In this document: positions 44,301 to 51,806 of the stretch, piece after piece | Numbering within the stretch: position 1 is the first letter of the stretch | Layout: the number at the start of each line of letters is the position of its first letter | NCBI GenBank assembly: GCA_016839165.1 | Contig: CP069300.1 | Coordinates: 5,642,001 to 5,706,000, forward strand | Length of the DNA: 64,000 nt | Direction of reading: 5' to 3' | Source of the DNA: Bradyrhizobium sp. PSBB068 | Lineage (GTDB): Bacteria > Pseudomonadota > Alphaproteobacteria > Rhizobiales > Xanthobacteraceae | Program-made: the position numbers and the translations under genes | The notes under the pieces: model-generated | What the model saw: only the letters and a program-made list of their open reading frames with translations | The model's database searches: none | What the model was told of the DNA's origin: nothing

Positions 44301-44386
44301 TTGCGCGGTTCGCCACCGAGCAGACGATCACGATCAACACCGCCGCCGCCGGCGGCAACGCCGCGCTGATGGCAGGGGTCGAGTAG
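41381..44386 (+). CDS. putA: Bifunctional proline dehydrogenase / glutamate semialdehyde dehydrogenase
   Basis: 1001 residues, the minimal PutA type known from Bradyrhizobium, without the ribbon-helix-helix DNA-binding domain of the long enterobacterial form. The FAD proline dehydrogenase barrel covers about 90-450 (MVRLVKGAYWDTEIKRAQ; YAPVGSHRDLLAYLVRRLLENG). The aldehyde dehydrogenase part covers about 520-990, with PWNFPLAIFLGQ, catalytic glutamate in LIAETGGINAM and cysteine in AGQRCSALRLLF. It converts proline to glutamate with channeling of the semialdehyde, at the inner membrane surface. Regulation is probably by the divergent putR. Confidence 0.95.
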   Translation: MPDQLPPPFSAPYAPDDTAIASRLRQNAGLGADKEARIDRSATRLIEAIRANDDPLGGVEDMLREFALSTKEGLALMVLAEALLRVPDARTADQFIEDKLGQGDFVNHETKSSAFLVNASAWALGMSARVIQPGETPQGTIGRLTKRLGAPAVRAATRQAMRLMGSHFVLGETIEAALARAQSHTARGSRYSFDMLGEGARTADDASRYFESYARAIEAIGKAAGDQALPDRPGISVKLSALHPRFEAVSHARVMGELVPQLIDLARRAKAYDLNFTVDAEEADRLELSLDVIAAAFADPSLAGWSGFGLAIQAYQKRATDVIDYIDALTRALDRRMMVRLVKGAYWDTEIKRAQERGLDGYPVFTRKAMTDLNYITCARKLLALRPQLFPQFATHNALTVATILELSDDPSSFEFQRLHGMGEALYAQLGQDRPEIAHRTYAPVGSHRDLLAYLVRRLLENGANSSFVALAADNRVSIVDLLRRPAEIIGADDNAAYSGIPLPADLYRPQRENSHGIEFGERKALDALTSAITVEPKAASGAVAASTNEQANAAVAAARSGFKAWNATPATRRAAMLDKAADLLAQRRAHFLALLQSEGGKTLDDALSEVREAIDFCRYYAAQGRTLFEQGETMPGPTGESNVLELHGRGAFVAISPWNFPLAIFLGQVTAALMAGNAVIAKPAEQTPRIAAEAVALLHQAGVPTSALHLVQGDGAAGAALVNHPAIAGVVFTGSTEVARSINRTLAAKDGPIVPLIAETGGINAMIVDATALPEQVADDVVTSAFRSAGQRCSALRLLFVQDDVADRMIEMIAGAARELKIGDPSEPSTHVGPVIDAEAKQRLDAHIARMKQQARVHLAGEAPLGNFVAPHIFELSSASQLSEEVFGPILHVVRYRAERLGEVLAAIEATGFGLTLGIHSRIDDTIEHVIERLQVGNIYVNRNMIGAVVGVQPFGGSGLSGTGPKAGGPHYLARFATEQTITINTAAAGGNAALMAGVE

Positions 44387-44393
44387 TCGGACG

Positions 44394-44473
44394 CGTCATT
44401 GCGAGGAGCGAAGCCACGAAGCAATCCATCCCCGAGGTCAGGTATGGATTGCTTCGCTCCTTTCGCAATGACG
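44394..44473. repeat. CGTCATTGCGA foldback repeat after putA
   Basis: The left arm from cgtcattgcgaggagcgaag (44394-44413) and on through gcaatccat pairs with the right arm atggattgcttcgctcc ... caatgacg (44444-44473). It starts eight bases after the putA stop and may serve as its transcription end. This ends-in-CGTCATTGCGA type is a widely dispersed bacterial repeat. No gene between 44474 and 44596. Confidence 0.75.
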
Positions 44474-44596
44474 CCCCAACAACCCGTTGCATCGTGCCCC
44501 CGAGATGGGTCAAATGGCGATCCGATCGGAATGATCGCACGCGATAATTCCAGCTACCGGAAAAACACCAACAAGCGCCACGGGAGCGAGGGCACG

Positions 44597-45802
44597 ATGG
44601 AAAAAGGCATTTTTGACGGGCTCAAGGTCCTGGACTGCGCGAGCTTCATCGCGGCGCCCGCGGCCGCCACCGTGCTGTCCGACTTCGGCGCCGACGTCAT
44701 CAAGATCGAGCCGCCCGGCGCCGGCGATCCCTACCGCAACCTGCCCAATCTGCCCGGCTATCCCGCAAGCGAGCATAATTTCGCGTGGATGCTGGAGGCC
44801 CGCAACAAGAAGAGCCTCGCGCTCGATCTGACCAAGCCCGAGGCGCGCGAGGTGCTCTACAAGCTCGTCGCCGAGGCCGACGTGTTCATCACCAACATGC
44901 CGCCGCAAGTGCGCGAAAAGCTCGGCATCACCCACGACCATCTCGGCCATCTCAACGACCGGCTGATCTACGCGTCCTTCACCGGCTATGGCGAGAAGGG
45001 TGAAGAGGCCAACAAGCCCGGCTTCGATTCCAACGCCTATTGGGCCCGCTCCGGCCTGATGGATCTGGTGCGCGCCGACGAGGACACCACGCCGGCGCGT
45101 TCGGTCGCCGGCATGGGCGATCACCCCTGCGCGATGGCGTTCTACGGCGCGATCGTCACCGCGCTGTTCCAGCGCGAGAAGACCGGCAAGGGCTCGCACG
45201 TCTCGACCAATCTGATGGCCAACGGCGTCTGGGCCAATGGCGTGCTGGCGCAGGCCAAGCTCGCCGGCGCCAAGTTCAAGAAGCGCAAGCCGCGCGAAGA
45301 GGCGCTCAACGCCGTCACCAACCACTACAAGTGCAGGGACGGCCGCTGGCTGATCCTGTCGCTGCTCAACGAAGACCGGCAATGGCCGACGCTGGCGCGC
45401 TGCATGGGCCGCGAGGACCTCGTCGCCGATGCCCGCTTCGCGACCAAAGCTGACCGCCATGCGCGCTCGGTCGAGCTGATCAAGATCTTCGACGAGGTGT
45501 TCGCGAGCAAGGATCTCGCAGAATGGCGCAAGATCCTCGACGGCAACGGCCTGGTGTTCGGCGTCGTCGGCATCCTCGACGACATCCCGAACGACAAGCA
45601 GATGATCGAGAACGAGGTGCTGGTGCGCTTCGAGAACGACACCATGCTGACCGTCAACAGCCCGATCTTCATCGACGGCGCCAAGAAGGTGCAGCCGCGC
45701 AAGCCGCCCGAGGTCGGCGAGCATTCCGACGAGATCCTGCGCCAGGCCGGCTACGACGAGGCCACGATCCGGAAGCTGCGTGCGTCCGGCGCGGTGGCAT
45801 AG
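44597..45802 (+). CDS. Class III CoA-transferase (CaiB/BaiF family)
   Basis: 401 residues. FDGLKVLDCASFIAAPAAATVL at the start, IKIEPPGAGDPYR, and an active-site aspartate in GFDSNAYWARSGLMDL. The sequence differs clearly from the CoA-transferase at 16714, so it uses another acid. No partner enzyme is adjacent: putA lies upstream and a small membrane protein converges from downstream. The ATG at 44597 is preceded by GGGAGCGAGGG; longer frames run into the repeat and are rejected. Confidence 0.83.
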   Translation: MEKGIFDGLKVLDCASFIAAPAAATVLSDFGADVIKIEPPGAGDPYRNLPNLPGYPASEHNFAWMLEARNKKSLALDLTKPEAREVLYKLVAEADVFITNMPPQVREKLGITHDHLGHLNDRLIYASFTGYGEKGEEANKPGFDSNAYWARSGLMDLVRADEDTTPARSVAGMGDHPCAMAFYGAIVTALFQREKTGKGSHVSTNLMANGVWANGVLAQAKLAGAKFKKRKPREEALNAVTNHYKCRDGRWLILSLLNEDRQWPTLARCMGREDLVADARFATKADRHARSVELIKIFDEVFASKDLAEWRKILDGNGLVFGVVGILDDIPNDKQMIENEVLVRFENDTMLTVNSPIFIDGAKKVQPRKPPEVGEHSDEILRQAGYDEATIRKLRASGAVA

Positions 45803-45825
45803 CACATCGACCACGTCGTGAGTGG

Positions 45826-45852
45826 CCCGGATGGAGCGAAACGAAATCCGGG
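45826..45852. terminator. Hairpin between convergent genes
   Basis: CCCGGAT (45826-45832) pairs exactly with ATCCGGG (45846-45852). It sits between the CoA-transferase stop and the stop of the 54-residue gene, so it could end transcription from both sides. The sequence between the arms fits a common Bradyrhizobium repeat as I recall it. Confidence 0.5.
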
Positions 45853-45853
45853 A

Positions 45854-46018
45854 TCAACGTTTCATCCAGGCCCAGACGATGGCTACCACGATGATGCCGA
45901 TGATGACCGCGAGCCCGATCGCCCAGCTGCTGACGCGGACGGCACTGACCGCCTGACGCTCGGCCTCGTTGGCCGCGATCTCGCGGTTGCGTTGCTTGTT
46001 GTCCTCGGAAGCACTCAT
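45854..46018 (-). CDS. 54-residue single-pass membrane protein
   Basis: MSASEDNKQRNREIAANEAE forms a charged helical start, followed by one membrane helix (about residues 33-50, SWAIGLAVIIGIIVVAIVW) and a short basic end WMKR. This is the layout of a tail-anchored protein with the N-terminus in the cytosol. GGAG nine bases before the ATG supports the start. Its length is below what automated callers often report. No known family; it could be a small subunit or regulator of a membrane complex. Confidence 0.65.
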   Translation of the reverse strand: MSASEDNKQRNREIAANEAERQAVSAVRVSSWAIGLAVIIGIIVVAIVWAWMKR

Positions 46019-46111
46019 CAGGCCGGTCTCCGGTCAAGAGCTTCAGGTCTTTGGCAAGCTCGAGTGTAGCATCAAATAATGACGCGGAGACGCTTCGGTT
46101 CCAGTGAGGAG

Positions 46112-47659
46112 TTACCTCCCCTTTACGAAGCACATCCCCATCCGCGAGGTCTTCCCCGCGACCTGGCACGCTAGCCCCTCGGCACAGGTCCAGCCGCGGA
46201 AACTGCGGTCGGCCTCGGCCGGCTTGGTGCCCGGCAGATAGCAATGCGCGCCCCAGCCGTCGCTGTACTCAGTGCCGGCAAGCTCGGCGCTGGCCCGCAG
46301 CTGCGGCCGGTTGGAGAAGCCGCGGGAAAAATCCGGCGTCTTGCCGTCGCGGAAGCTTGAGAGGATATCGCGGCGGCGAGGCTGGTCGCCGAAGAAGTGC
46401 GGCGAGGCCGGCACCACGGTGGAGTTCGACGGCTTTGCTGCCATCCAGTCGACGCCCGGGAAATGAAAACCGCCGATGCCGCGGGTCTGGTGGCAACCGG
46501 CGCAGGTGACGTCGTTGAGGCGTCGTTCGAAGCCGGCCAGCGACTGGATGATTTGCAGCCGCGTTCCGTCCGACGCGGCCTTCTGCAAGGCACCGACGAC
46601 ATCGCTGTCCGAGAACACCGCGTCGCCGGACGTCCCCTCGCCCTGCACCAGGCCGAATTCGGGCTCGAGGTTGCTGACATCGAAACCGATCGGAGTGGGC
46701 GCCACCGCCGAGATTGCGAGGAAGCGATCCGGGATCAGCAAGGTGCCGCGATCGAGTTCGACAAAATGTTTGGGATCGAGCAGCCAGGCCTTGAAGTCGC
46801 GCTTGAGCGCCTCGTCTGCCAGGATGCGGTCGCGATCGATCTGGTTCTCCAGCGGCGCCTCGGCAAAGCGTTTTGCCGCGCCGTCATAGTCGAACACCTT
46901 GAGCAGATAGTCGGTGCGGAAATCGCGCACCGCGGATTTCGGCGCGTGCGCAATCTGCAGATTGGTCTCGATGCGATCGATATTCCGGGCATCGATCAAA
47001 TCGAGCGGCCCGTCCTTGCCGAACAATTTATCCATCGCAGGCGGCGCGCTAGCGGTCGCGAGCCAGCGCCGCGCGATCTCGCGGCAGCTGAGCGACGCGT
47101 CATTGCCGTCGCCCTTCGCCTTCAGCACCAGGTTCAGCGTCATCGGCAGCCGCTGCGAGACCGCGTTCTCGCCGATCAGCGGCACATCGGTGCGCGTCAG
47201 TCGATAGATCAGCCGGATCTCGCCGCAGTCCTTCGGCGCCACATAGGCGCGGTCCATGCGGTTGACGATGCCAGCCAGCACGAAGCGGACATCAGGTGAC
47301 CCCAGCAGCGCACGGTCGAACAGCTGAAACGCAAAAGCGTCGCCGACGCCGATGCTCTCGTTCGGCAGGCTTGCCTGATGCTTCGATACATATCGATCGA
47401 ATTCGTGGTCGAGCGCCTCGCGCACCGGCACCAGAGCGGGCAAGGCGAACAGGTCGCGATTGGACAACGGCGTGTCGGCGGAGCGATCCGGCGCGAGCAT
47501 CCGGCCGAGGCTGAAGCGGCTGTGATCGAGCTCGCGCAGAATCGCGGGATCGATCACCGCCACGCCACGCTCGAGCGCGCGATCCTCTGCGGCGCGTGCA
47601 GGCACGGCGGCACCGAGCAGAACGGACATTATCAGGAGGCATTTCAGCGCGCGGCCCAT
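46112..47659 (-). CDS. Exported c-heme protein of unknown function
   Basis: 515 residues. A signal peptide (about residues 1-23, ending PARA) and a single c-heme site CAGCH near residue 384 (TCAGCHQTRGIGGFHFPG) place it in the periplasm as a cytochrome. Before it lies a roughly 340-residue domain with several conserved-looking cysteines (KDCGEIRLIYRL; SCREIARRW), which I do not recognise. The tail has four more cysteines (AHCYLPG, WTCAEGLACQV, GMCFVKG), likely in disulfides. Similar exported proteins exist in proteobacteria as hypothetical. The start at 47659 follows AGTGGAGGC. Confidence 0.7.
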   Translation of the reverse strand: MGRALKCLLIMSVLLGAAVPARAAEDRALERGVAVIDPAILRELDHSRFSLGRMLAPDRSADTPLSNRDLFALPALVPVREALDHEFDRYVSKHQASLPNESIGVGDAFAFQLFDRALLGSPDVRFVLAGIVNRMDRAYVAPKDCGEIRLIYRLTRTDVPLIGENAVSQRLPMTLNLVLKAKGDGNDASLSCREIARRWLATASAPPAMDKLFGKDGPLDLIDARNIDRIETNLQIAHAPKSAVRDFRTDYLLKVFDYDGAAKRFAEAPLENQIDRDRILADEALKRDFKAWLLDPKHFVELDRGTLLIPDRFLAISAVAPTPIGFDVSNLEPEFGLVQGEGTSGDAVFSDSDVVGALQKAASDGTRLQIIQSLAGFERRLNDVTCAGCHQTRGIGGFHFPGVDWMAAKPSNSTVVPASPHFFGDQPRRRDILSSFRDGKTPDFSRGFSNRPQLRASAELAGTEYSDGWGAHCYLPGTKPAEADRSFRGWTCAEGLACQVAGKTSRMGMCFVKGR

Positions 47660-47692
47660 GCCTCCACTAACACCGCGCGGCAAACCCTATTC

Positions 47693-47729
47693 AAGAAAAA
47701 AGGCGCTTCACATCGCGGTGAAGCGCCTT
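47693..47729 (-). terminator. Intrinsic terminator of the 351-aa gene
   Basis: Read on the minus strand: AAGGCGCTTCAC, six-base loop, GTGAAGCGCCTT, then a run of six T. A perfect 12-bp stem about 22 bases after the stop codon at 47751. Confidence 0.9.
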
Positions 47730-47750
47730 GGTATCGTCGTCTTTCCGCAA

Positions 47751-48806
47751 TCAACGCGAAACGATCAGACCCTTGCTGGTGACCACCACCCAGCGGCCGT
47801 CCTGCTTGCGGATGGCGTCGACGCGGCCAAGGCCTGGGACGGGATCGCCAGCATAGACCTCGTAGATGCCGCCGCGGCCCTCGATCAGCGCGCCACCATT
47901 GCCGACGTCGCGCAGCGCCCAGCCGTCGACCACCGGCAGGCGGCCGACCTCCGGCCTCGGCGCGGCCGGTGCAGCCGCGGCAGCCGCCGGGGTGACCGAG
48001 CCCGTGACCTCGCGGGCGGGCGTCGCCGCCGCGACGGTCGTCTGCGGGGCGCGGAGCTTGTCGACGGTCTCGCTGAGCTTGTTGAGCCTGGCGATCGGCT
48101 CGGCCTGGGCCTTCTCGACCTTCTCGATCCGCTCGCTGGCCTTGCTGAACTGAACGGTCCCGTTCCTGGCGGTCTGGTCGATGCTGGACTTCAGGGCAGC
48201 GATTTCGCCATCGATCCTGGCGATCGAGGCGTCGAGCGCGTCCTTGGCGGCCGTCTCCTTGGCAGCCGTATCCTTGGCGGAGGCAGCGGCTGGGCTGGTG
48301 AGATGGCCGAGGCCCGCGGTCGCGAGCGCGCCACCGATGGCGCCTGCCACAGTCGCCAGCGCGATCACCGCGGCCATCGCCCCGAACCGACGGGTGCCGG
48401 CCGGTTTGGCAGCCTGCTCGGCGCCCGGCTTGGAGGCGGTCGCCTCATGATCCCAGGTCCGGTCACCGGGCGCCATGATCATCAGCTTGCCCGGGAAACG
48501 CGGCTCTGCTCGCTTGCCGGTCTCGACCTTGGGCACATCCATATTGGTCGGCTCGATCTTGGCATCGAGCTTGGCGTCGATCTTGGCCTCGATCATGGGA
48601 TCGAGCCGGGACGGCTCAACCTTGGGGGATTCAACCTTCGGCGCGTCCATCCTGGGCGCGTCGGCCTTTGGCGACGTCTCTTCCTGCTCGGGCGCGAGCC
48701 TCGGAGCCTCGACACCGGCCGCGGCCATTGCGGGCTCGCTCTTCGCCGCCATTTCGGCGCCGGTCTGACCGCTGACCGGCTTGCTCTGCTGCTCACTCAC
48801 GTTCAA
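47751..48806 (-). CDS. Proline/alanine-rich membrane protein with coiled coil (351 aa)
   Basis: The cytosolic first half is low in complexity, with repeating units such as DAPRMDAPKVESPKVEP and EAKIDAKLDAKIEP. A single membrane helix follows (about 143-165: AAVIALATVAGAIGGALATAGL), then a coiled-coil stretch (about 185-245, ALDASIARIDGEIAALKSSI), an alanine-rich linker and a compact C-terminal domain with GIYEVYAGDPVPGLGRVDAI and DGRWVVVTSKGLI. The C-terminal domain would be periplasmic and is the conserved part. It may link a cytosolic factor to the envelope; function unknown. Terminated by a strong hairpin. Confidence 0.7.
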   Translation of the reverse strand: MNVSEQQSKPVSGQTGAEMAAKSEPAMAAAGVEAPRLAPEQEETSPKADAPRMDAPKVESPKVEPSRLDPMIEAKIDAKLDAKIEPTNMDVPKVETGKRAEPRFPGKLMIMAPGDRTWDHEATASKPGAEQAAKPAGTRRFGAMAAVIALATVAGAIGGALATAGLGHLTSPAAASAKDTAAKETAAKDALDASIARIDGEIAALKSSIDQTARNGTVQFSKASERIEKVEKAQAEPIARLNKLSETVDKLRAPQTTVAAATPAREVTGSVTPAAAAAAPAAPRPEVGRLPVVDGWALRDVGNGGALIEGRGGIYEVYAGDPVPGLGRVDAIRKQDGRWVVVTSKGLIVSR

Positions 48807-48831
48807 AGTCTCCAGGCTAGGTTGACAATTC

Positions 48832-48889
48832 GGTAACTTTTATTGCTTGCGAAATGGTTACCCCGTCGCGCCATTACCTAAATTTTAGG
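48832..48889. promoter_or_regulatory. Two inverted repeats in the divergent region before the cNMP-binding gene
   Basis: GGTAAC (48832-48837) pairs with GTTACC (48857-48862), and CCTAAA-t-TTTAGG (48877-48889) is a perfect palindrome. They lie in the 204-base gap between the 351-residue gene and the cNMP-binding gene, and could be operators for either. The regulator is unknown. Confidence 0.4.
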
Positions 48890-49010
48890 GAGTTTTCCGG
48901 GCCGGATTTGGGCGATGCGGCGCTGCGGCAATCTGCGTCAGCTCCGTTTGCGCGCGGCGCTTTCCCAATTAACATACCGCCATCTTCCAGCCAGAAGGCA
49001 GGGGAGTGCC

Positions 49011-49388
49011 ATGACGATCGAGAAGTGCATCAAGGAATTTGATGTCGATGACGTCATTTTTGAGGAAGGCTCGACCGGCCGCGAGTTGTTCGTCGTGCTC
49101 GACGGCACGGTCGACATCGCCAAGATCGATGGCGGAAACAAGACCGTCATCGTCAGCCTCGGCAAAGGCGAGTTCTTCGGCGAGATGGCCGTGATCGACG
49201 GCTCGGCGCGCTCGGCAACCGCCATCGCCTCCGCGCCCGCGACGCGCGTGATGCGGATCAACCACGCCCGCTTCGTCTACCTGGTCAGCCAGCAGCCGGC
49301 CTTCGCGCTGATGGTGATGGATGCGCTCTCGAAACGCCTGCGCGCGTCCAACGCCGTCACTTACCGGGCGGCGGCCGCACATGAGTGA
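49011..49388 (+). CDS. Stand-alone cyclic nucleotide-binding domain protein
   Basis: 125 residues, one CNB beta-roll and no helix-turn-helix. The phosphate-binding cassette is intact at about 54-70: GEFFGEMAVIDGSARSATA, with the arginine that contacts the cyclic phosphate. It therefore probably binds cAMP or cGMP and acts through a partner protein, not DNA. That partner is likely the metallo-hydrolase encoded next, whose ATG lies inside this gene's end (ATGAGTGA, 8-base overlap). GGGGAG before the ATG at 49011 supports the start. A cyclase gene lies about 12 kb upstream at 35296. Confidence 0.85.
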   Translation: MTIEKCIKEFDVDDVIFEEGSTGRELFVVLDGTVDIAKIDGGNKTVIVSLGKGEFFGEMAVIDGSARSATAIASAPATRVMRINHARFVYLVSQQPAFALMVMDALSKRLRASNAVTYRAAAAHE

Positions 49389-50190
49389 GCGCAAACCAAG
49401 CCCGTTCAGAACGCTGTTCGAGGCCGACGTCGCCACCCTGATCCAGGCAGCCGACGACGTCTACCAGATCCGCTTCAAGAACCGCGCGGCGAACGCCTAT
49501 CTGGTGCGCGGCAGCAAGCGGACCATCATGATCGACGTCGGGCTGTCGACCAATTATCCCTCGCTCGTCGCCTGTCTCGACCATCTCGGGGTGACGCCCG
49601 CGATGATCGACATGGTGGTGCTGAGCCACGAGCATCTCGACCACATCGGAGCGGCCTATCATTTCCACGGCTCAGCTTACATCGCCGCACACCGGCTCGC
49701 CGCCAACAAGATCATGCTGCGCGACGACTTCTCGATGCTGCGCAAGATGTTCAACGAACCGAACGCGCCGATCGACGTCGACATCTGGCTCGAGGAAGGC
49801 AATCTGATCGACCTCGGCAATTTCCGCCTCAACGTGATGTATACGCCGGGTCACACCTCGGCCTGCATCTCGCTGTTCGATCAGGACAAGGGCCTGTTGT
49901 TCGCCGCCGACACGTTGATGCCGGGTGGCGTGATGGGCGGCGTGTTCGGCTCCGGCTCGATCGCCGATTACATCCAGTCGCTGGAACGGCTGAAGGGCCT
50001 CAATTCCAAGATCCTGCTGTCGGGTCATGGCCGCCTGTCCGATACGCCGCAAGACGACGTGCGGATCGCGCTGCAACGCTCGCACGCCCTGCTCGAGGAC
50101 ACCGCGCAGCTGTTCGACGCACTCGATGCCCGCTCGAACTTCGAGCCGATCATGCAGTCGGTGCGCGACCTCAACAAGCTCGACGATTGA
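49381..50190 (+). CDS. Metallo-beta-lactamase-fold hydrolase coupled to the cNMP-binding protein
   Basis: 269 residues. Metal ligands visible: H83, H85, D87 and H88 in SHEHLDHIG, H158 in TPGHTSAC, D177 in AADTLMPGG and H216 in SGHGRLSD. The bridging aspartate and last histidine indicate a two-metal hydrolase of the glyoxalase II or phosphodiesterase side of the fold rather than a beta-lactamase; no signal peptide is present. Translation is coupled to the cNMP-binding gene by an 8-base overlap, so the pair probably forms a complex in which cyclic nucleotide controls hydrolysis. Substrate unknown. Confidence 0.83.
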   Translation: MSERKPSPFRTLFEADVATLIQAADDVYQIRFKNRAANAYLVRGSKRTIMIDVGLSTNYPSLVACLDHLGVTPAMIDMVVLSHEHLDHIGAAYHFHGSAYIAAHRLAANKIMLRDDFSMLRKMFNEPNAPIDVDIWLEEGNLIDLGNFRLNVMYTPGHTSACISLFDQDKGLLFAADTLMPGGVMGGVFGSGSIADYIQSLERLKGLNSKILLSGHGRLSDTPQDDVRIALQRSHALLEDTAQLFDALDARSNFEPIMQSVRDLNKLDD

Positions 50191-50274
50191 TCTTCGCCCT
50201 CCCGTACATTTGACAAATCCATTCGCGGCCTGTTCAACAGTCACAACAAAGCAAGAAGACAGGGAGAGAGGACC

Positions 50275-50889
50275 ATGAAGCTTTACGACTCGATCGGGCC
50301 CAATCCGCGCATCGTGCGCATGTTCATGGCCGAGAAGGGCATCGAGATCCCCAAGCAGACCGTCGACCTGCGCAAGGGCGAGAACCGCGAGGAGGCGCAT
50401 CTGAGGCGCAATCCGCACGGCCAGATGCCGGCGCTCGAGCTCGATTGCGGCAACTACCTCTCGGAGATCACCGCGATCTGCGAATATCTCGAGGAGAAGC
50501 ACCCCTCGCCTGCGATGATCGGCACCACGCCCGAAGAGCGCGCGGAGTGCCGGATGTGGACGCGCCGCGTCGATCTCAACATCGCCGAGCCGCTCGCCAA
50601 CGGCTACCGCTTCGGCGAGGCGCTGAAATTCTTCGAGAAGCGGATTCCGGTGGCGCCCGAAGCCTCGCCGGGCTTGAAGATGATCGCCGCCAACCGCATC
50701 AAATGGCTCGATGACCAGATGGCCGACGGCCGCAAATACATCTGCGGCGAACGCTTCACGCTGGCCGACATGCTGCTCTACTGCTGGATCGATTTCGGCA
50801 ACCAGGTCGGCCAGCCGCTGGATCAATCGAACGCCAACATCGTCGCCTGGTTCAATCGCGTCGGCGAGCGGCCGTCGGTGAAGGCGTAG
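50275..50889 (+). CDS. Glutathione S-transferase
   Basis: 204 residues, thioredoxin-fold N-domain (KLYDSIGPNPRIVRMFMAEKGIE; conserved cis-proline in GQMPALEL; ENREEAHLRRNPHG) and helical C-domain (YICGERFTLADMLLY with the capping aspartate). It conjugates or reduces substrates with glutathione in the cytosol. The usual N-terminal catalytic residue is probably the serine in YDSIG. GGGAGAGAGG precedes the ATG at 50275. It is 84 bases after the metallo-hydrolase gene and may be cotranscribed. Confidence 0.87.
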   Translation: MKLYDSIGPNPRIVRMFMAEKGIEIPKQTVDLRKGENREEAHLRRNPHGQMPALELDCGNYLSEITAICEYLEEKHPSPAMIGTTPEERAECRMWTRRVDLNIAEPLANGYRFGEALKFFEKRIPVAPEASPGLKMIAANRIKWLDDQMADGRKYICGERFTLADMLLYCWIDFGNQVGQPLDQSNANIVAWFNRVGERPSVKA

Positions 50890-50919
50890 GTCGAGCTTCA
50901 CCCTCCCTTGGGGGCAGGG

Positions 50920-51048
50920 TTATCGCATATAGCCCGCCTCCCGGAGGGGCGCGCTGACAAAACATCGAAAACAACCCCATGCAAAGTAGCCGGCGGCGTG
51001 CCGGCATTCGACACGGGGTTCTTGACATGTCGGGCAACTCAGCGGCAT
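50920..51048 (-). CDS. Candidate 42-residue zinc-ribbon microprotein (or repeat-borne frame)
   Basis: The frame reads MPLSCPTCQEPRVECRHAAG then YFAWGCFRCFVSAPL. Its C-x2-C and C-x2-C pairs, 20 residues apart, are those of a minimal zinc ribbon. No ribosome site is evident. Similar short sequences are, to my memory, scattered in Bradyrhizobium intergenic DNA, so this may be part of a dispersed element rather than a gene. It occupies part of the 50890-51304 gap. Confidence 0.3.
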   Translation of the reverse strand: MPLSCPTCQEPRVECRHAAGYFAWGCFRCFVSAPLREAGYMR

Positions 51049-51121
51049 AATTCTATTATTCGGAAATTGCGTGCGGCGCGCCTCCTCCAGGACAGGGGAA
51101 TCGCATATGGCACAAGAACTT

Positions 51122-51255
51122 CGTCGTCCCGGACAAGCGGAGCGCAGATCCGGGACGCATAACCACACGGCGTGGTGATAAAAGCGAGCTGGAGCCACAG
51201 CCTTGTTCAACAACAAGGCCCTGTGGTTATGGGTCCCGGCCTTCGCCGGGACGAC
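51122..51255. repeat. Compound foldback repeat ending in CGTCGTCCCGG / CCGGGACGAC
   Basis: Outer arms cgtcgtcccgg (from 51122) and ccgggacgac (to 51255) are complementary. Inside lies a further hairpin in which ccacagccttgtt pairs with aacaaggccctgtgg. A dispersed intergenic element; no protein gene seen within it. Confidence 0.6.
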
Positions 51256-51304
51256 ACTGAACTTTGCATCTGCGATTGCCCTGCCCCTCCAGAGGAGCAG
51301 TGCG

Positions 51305-51802
51305 CTAAATCACCACCGGCTTGTCAGGCAGCTCGTTCGGGCCGCCCTCCGCATGCGGGAAATACTTAGCCAGCTCGCGCGACACCGCGGCGATGCCGTT
51401 GACCACGCCCTGCTCGAACCGGCCTGCGCGAAAATCGGCTTCCATCGCGCGGCAGATCGCGCTCCAACCGGCCTGGCCGACCTTGGCGTCGATACCGCGG
51501 TCAGCAACGATCTCGACGTCGCGGTCGGCGAGCAACAGATAGATCAGCACACCATTGTTGTGATGGGTGTCCCAGATCCGCAAATGCGAGAACACGTCGA
51601 GCGCCCGCTCCCGCGCCGGCTGATCGCGGAACAACGGCACACCGTCGAGCGCGCCCTCGACGACGAAGCGGATCTGCCCGGAATGGGTGGCCTCGCCGGC
51701 CTTGATCGCCTGCTCGATGGCGTCGAGCACGCGCGGTGGAAACTCGCGCCGAACGCGCCAACGATGTTCGAGCAGATGCTTGCCGATACGCTTGATGCCC
51801 AT
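51305..51802 (-). CDS. TPM-domain protein, cytosolic type
   Basis: 165 residues, mainly one TPM domain: IEQAIKAGEATHSGQIRFVVEGALDG, RALDVFSHLRIWDTHHNNGVLIYLLLADRDVEIVADRG. No signal peptide is seen. Proteins of this kind follow LemA and an exported TPM protein in many bacteria, and the TPM fold has been linked to photosystem repair in plants and to respiratory functions in bacteria, without a settled role. The start at 51802 is four bases after the upstream TPM gene stop. Last gene of the lemA operon. Confidence 0.83.
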   Translation of the reverse strand: MGIKRIGKHLLEHRWRVRREFPPRVLDAIEQAIKAGEATHSGQIRFVVEGALDGVPLFRDQPARERALDVFSHLRIWDTHHNNGVLIYLLLADRDVEIVADRGIDAKVGQAGWSAICRAMEADFRAGRFEQGVVNGIAAVSRELAKYFPHAEGGPNELPDKPVVI

Positions 51803-51806
51803 ATCC

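Noticed and set aside
49381..50190. Calling the MBL-fold protein a beta-lactamase
   Set aside because: No signal peptide, and the bridging aspartate D177 with H216 fits glyoxalase II/phosphodiesterase-type members.
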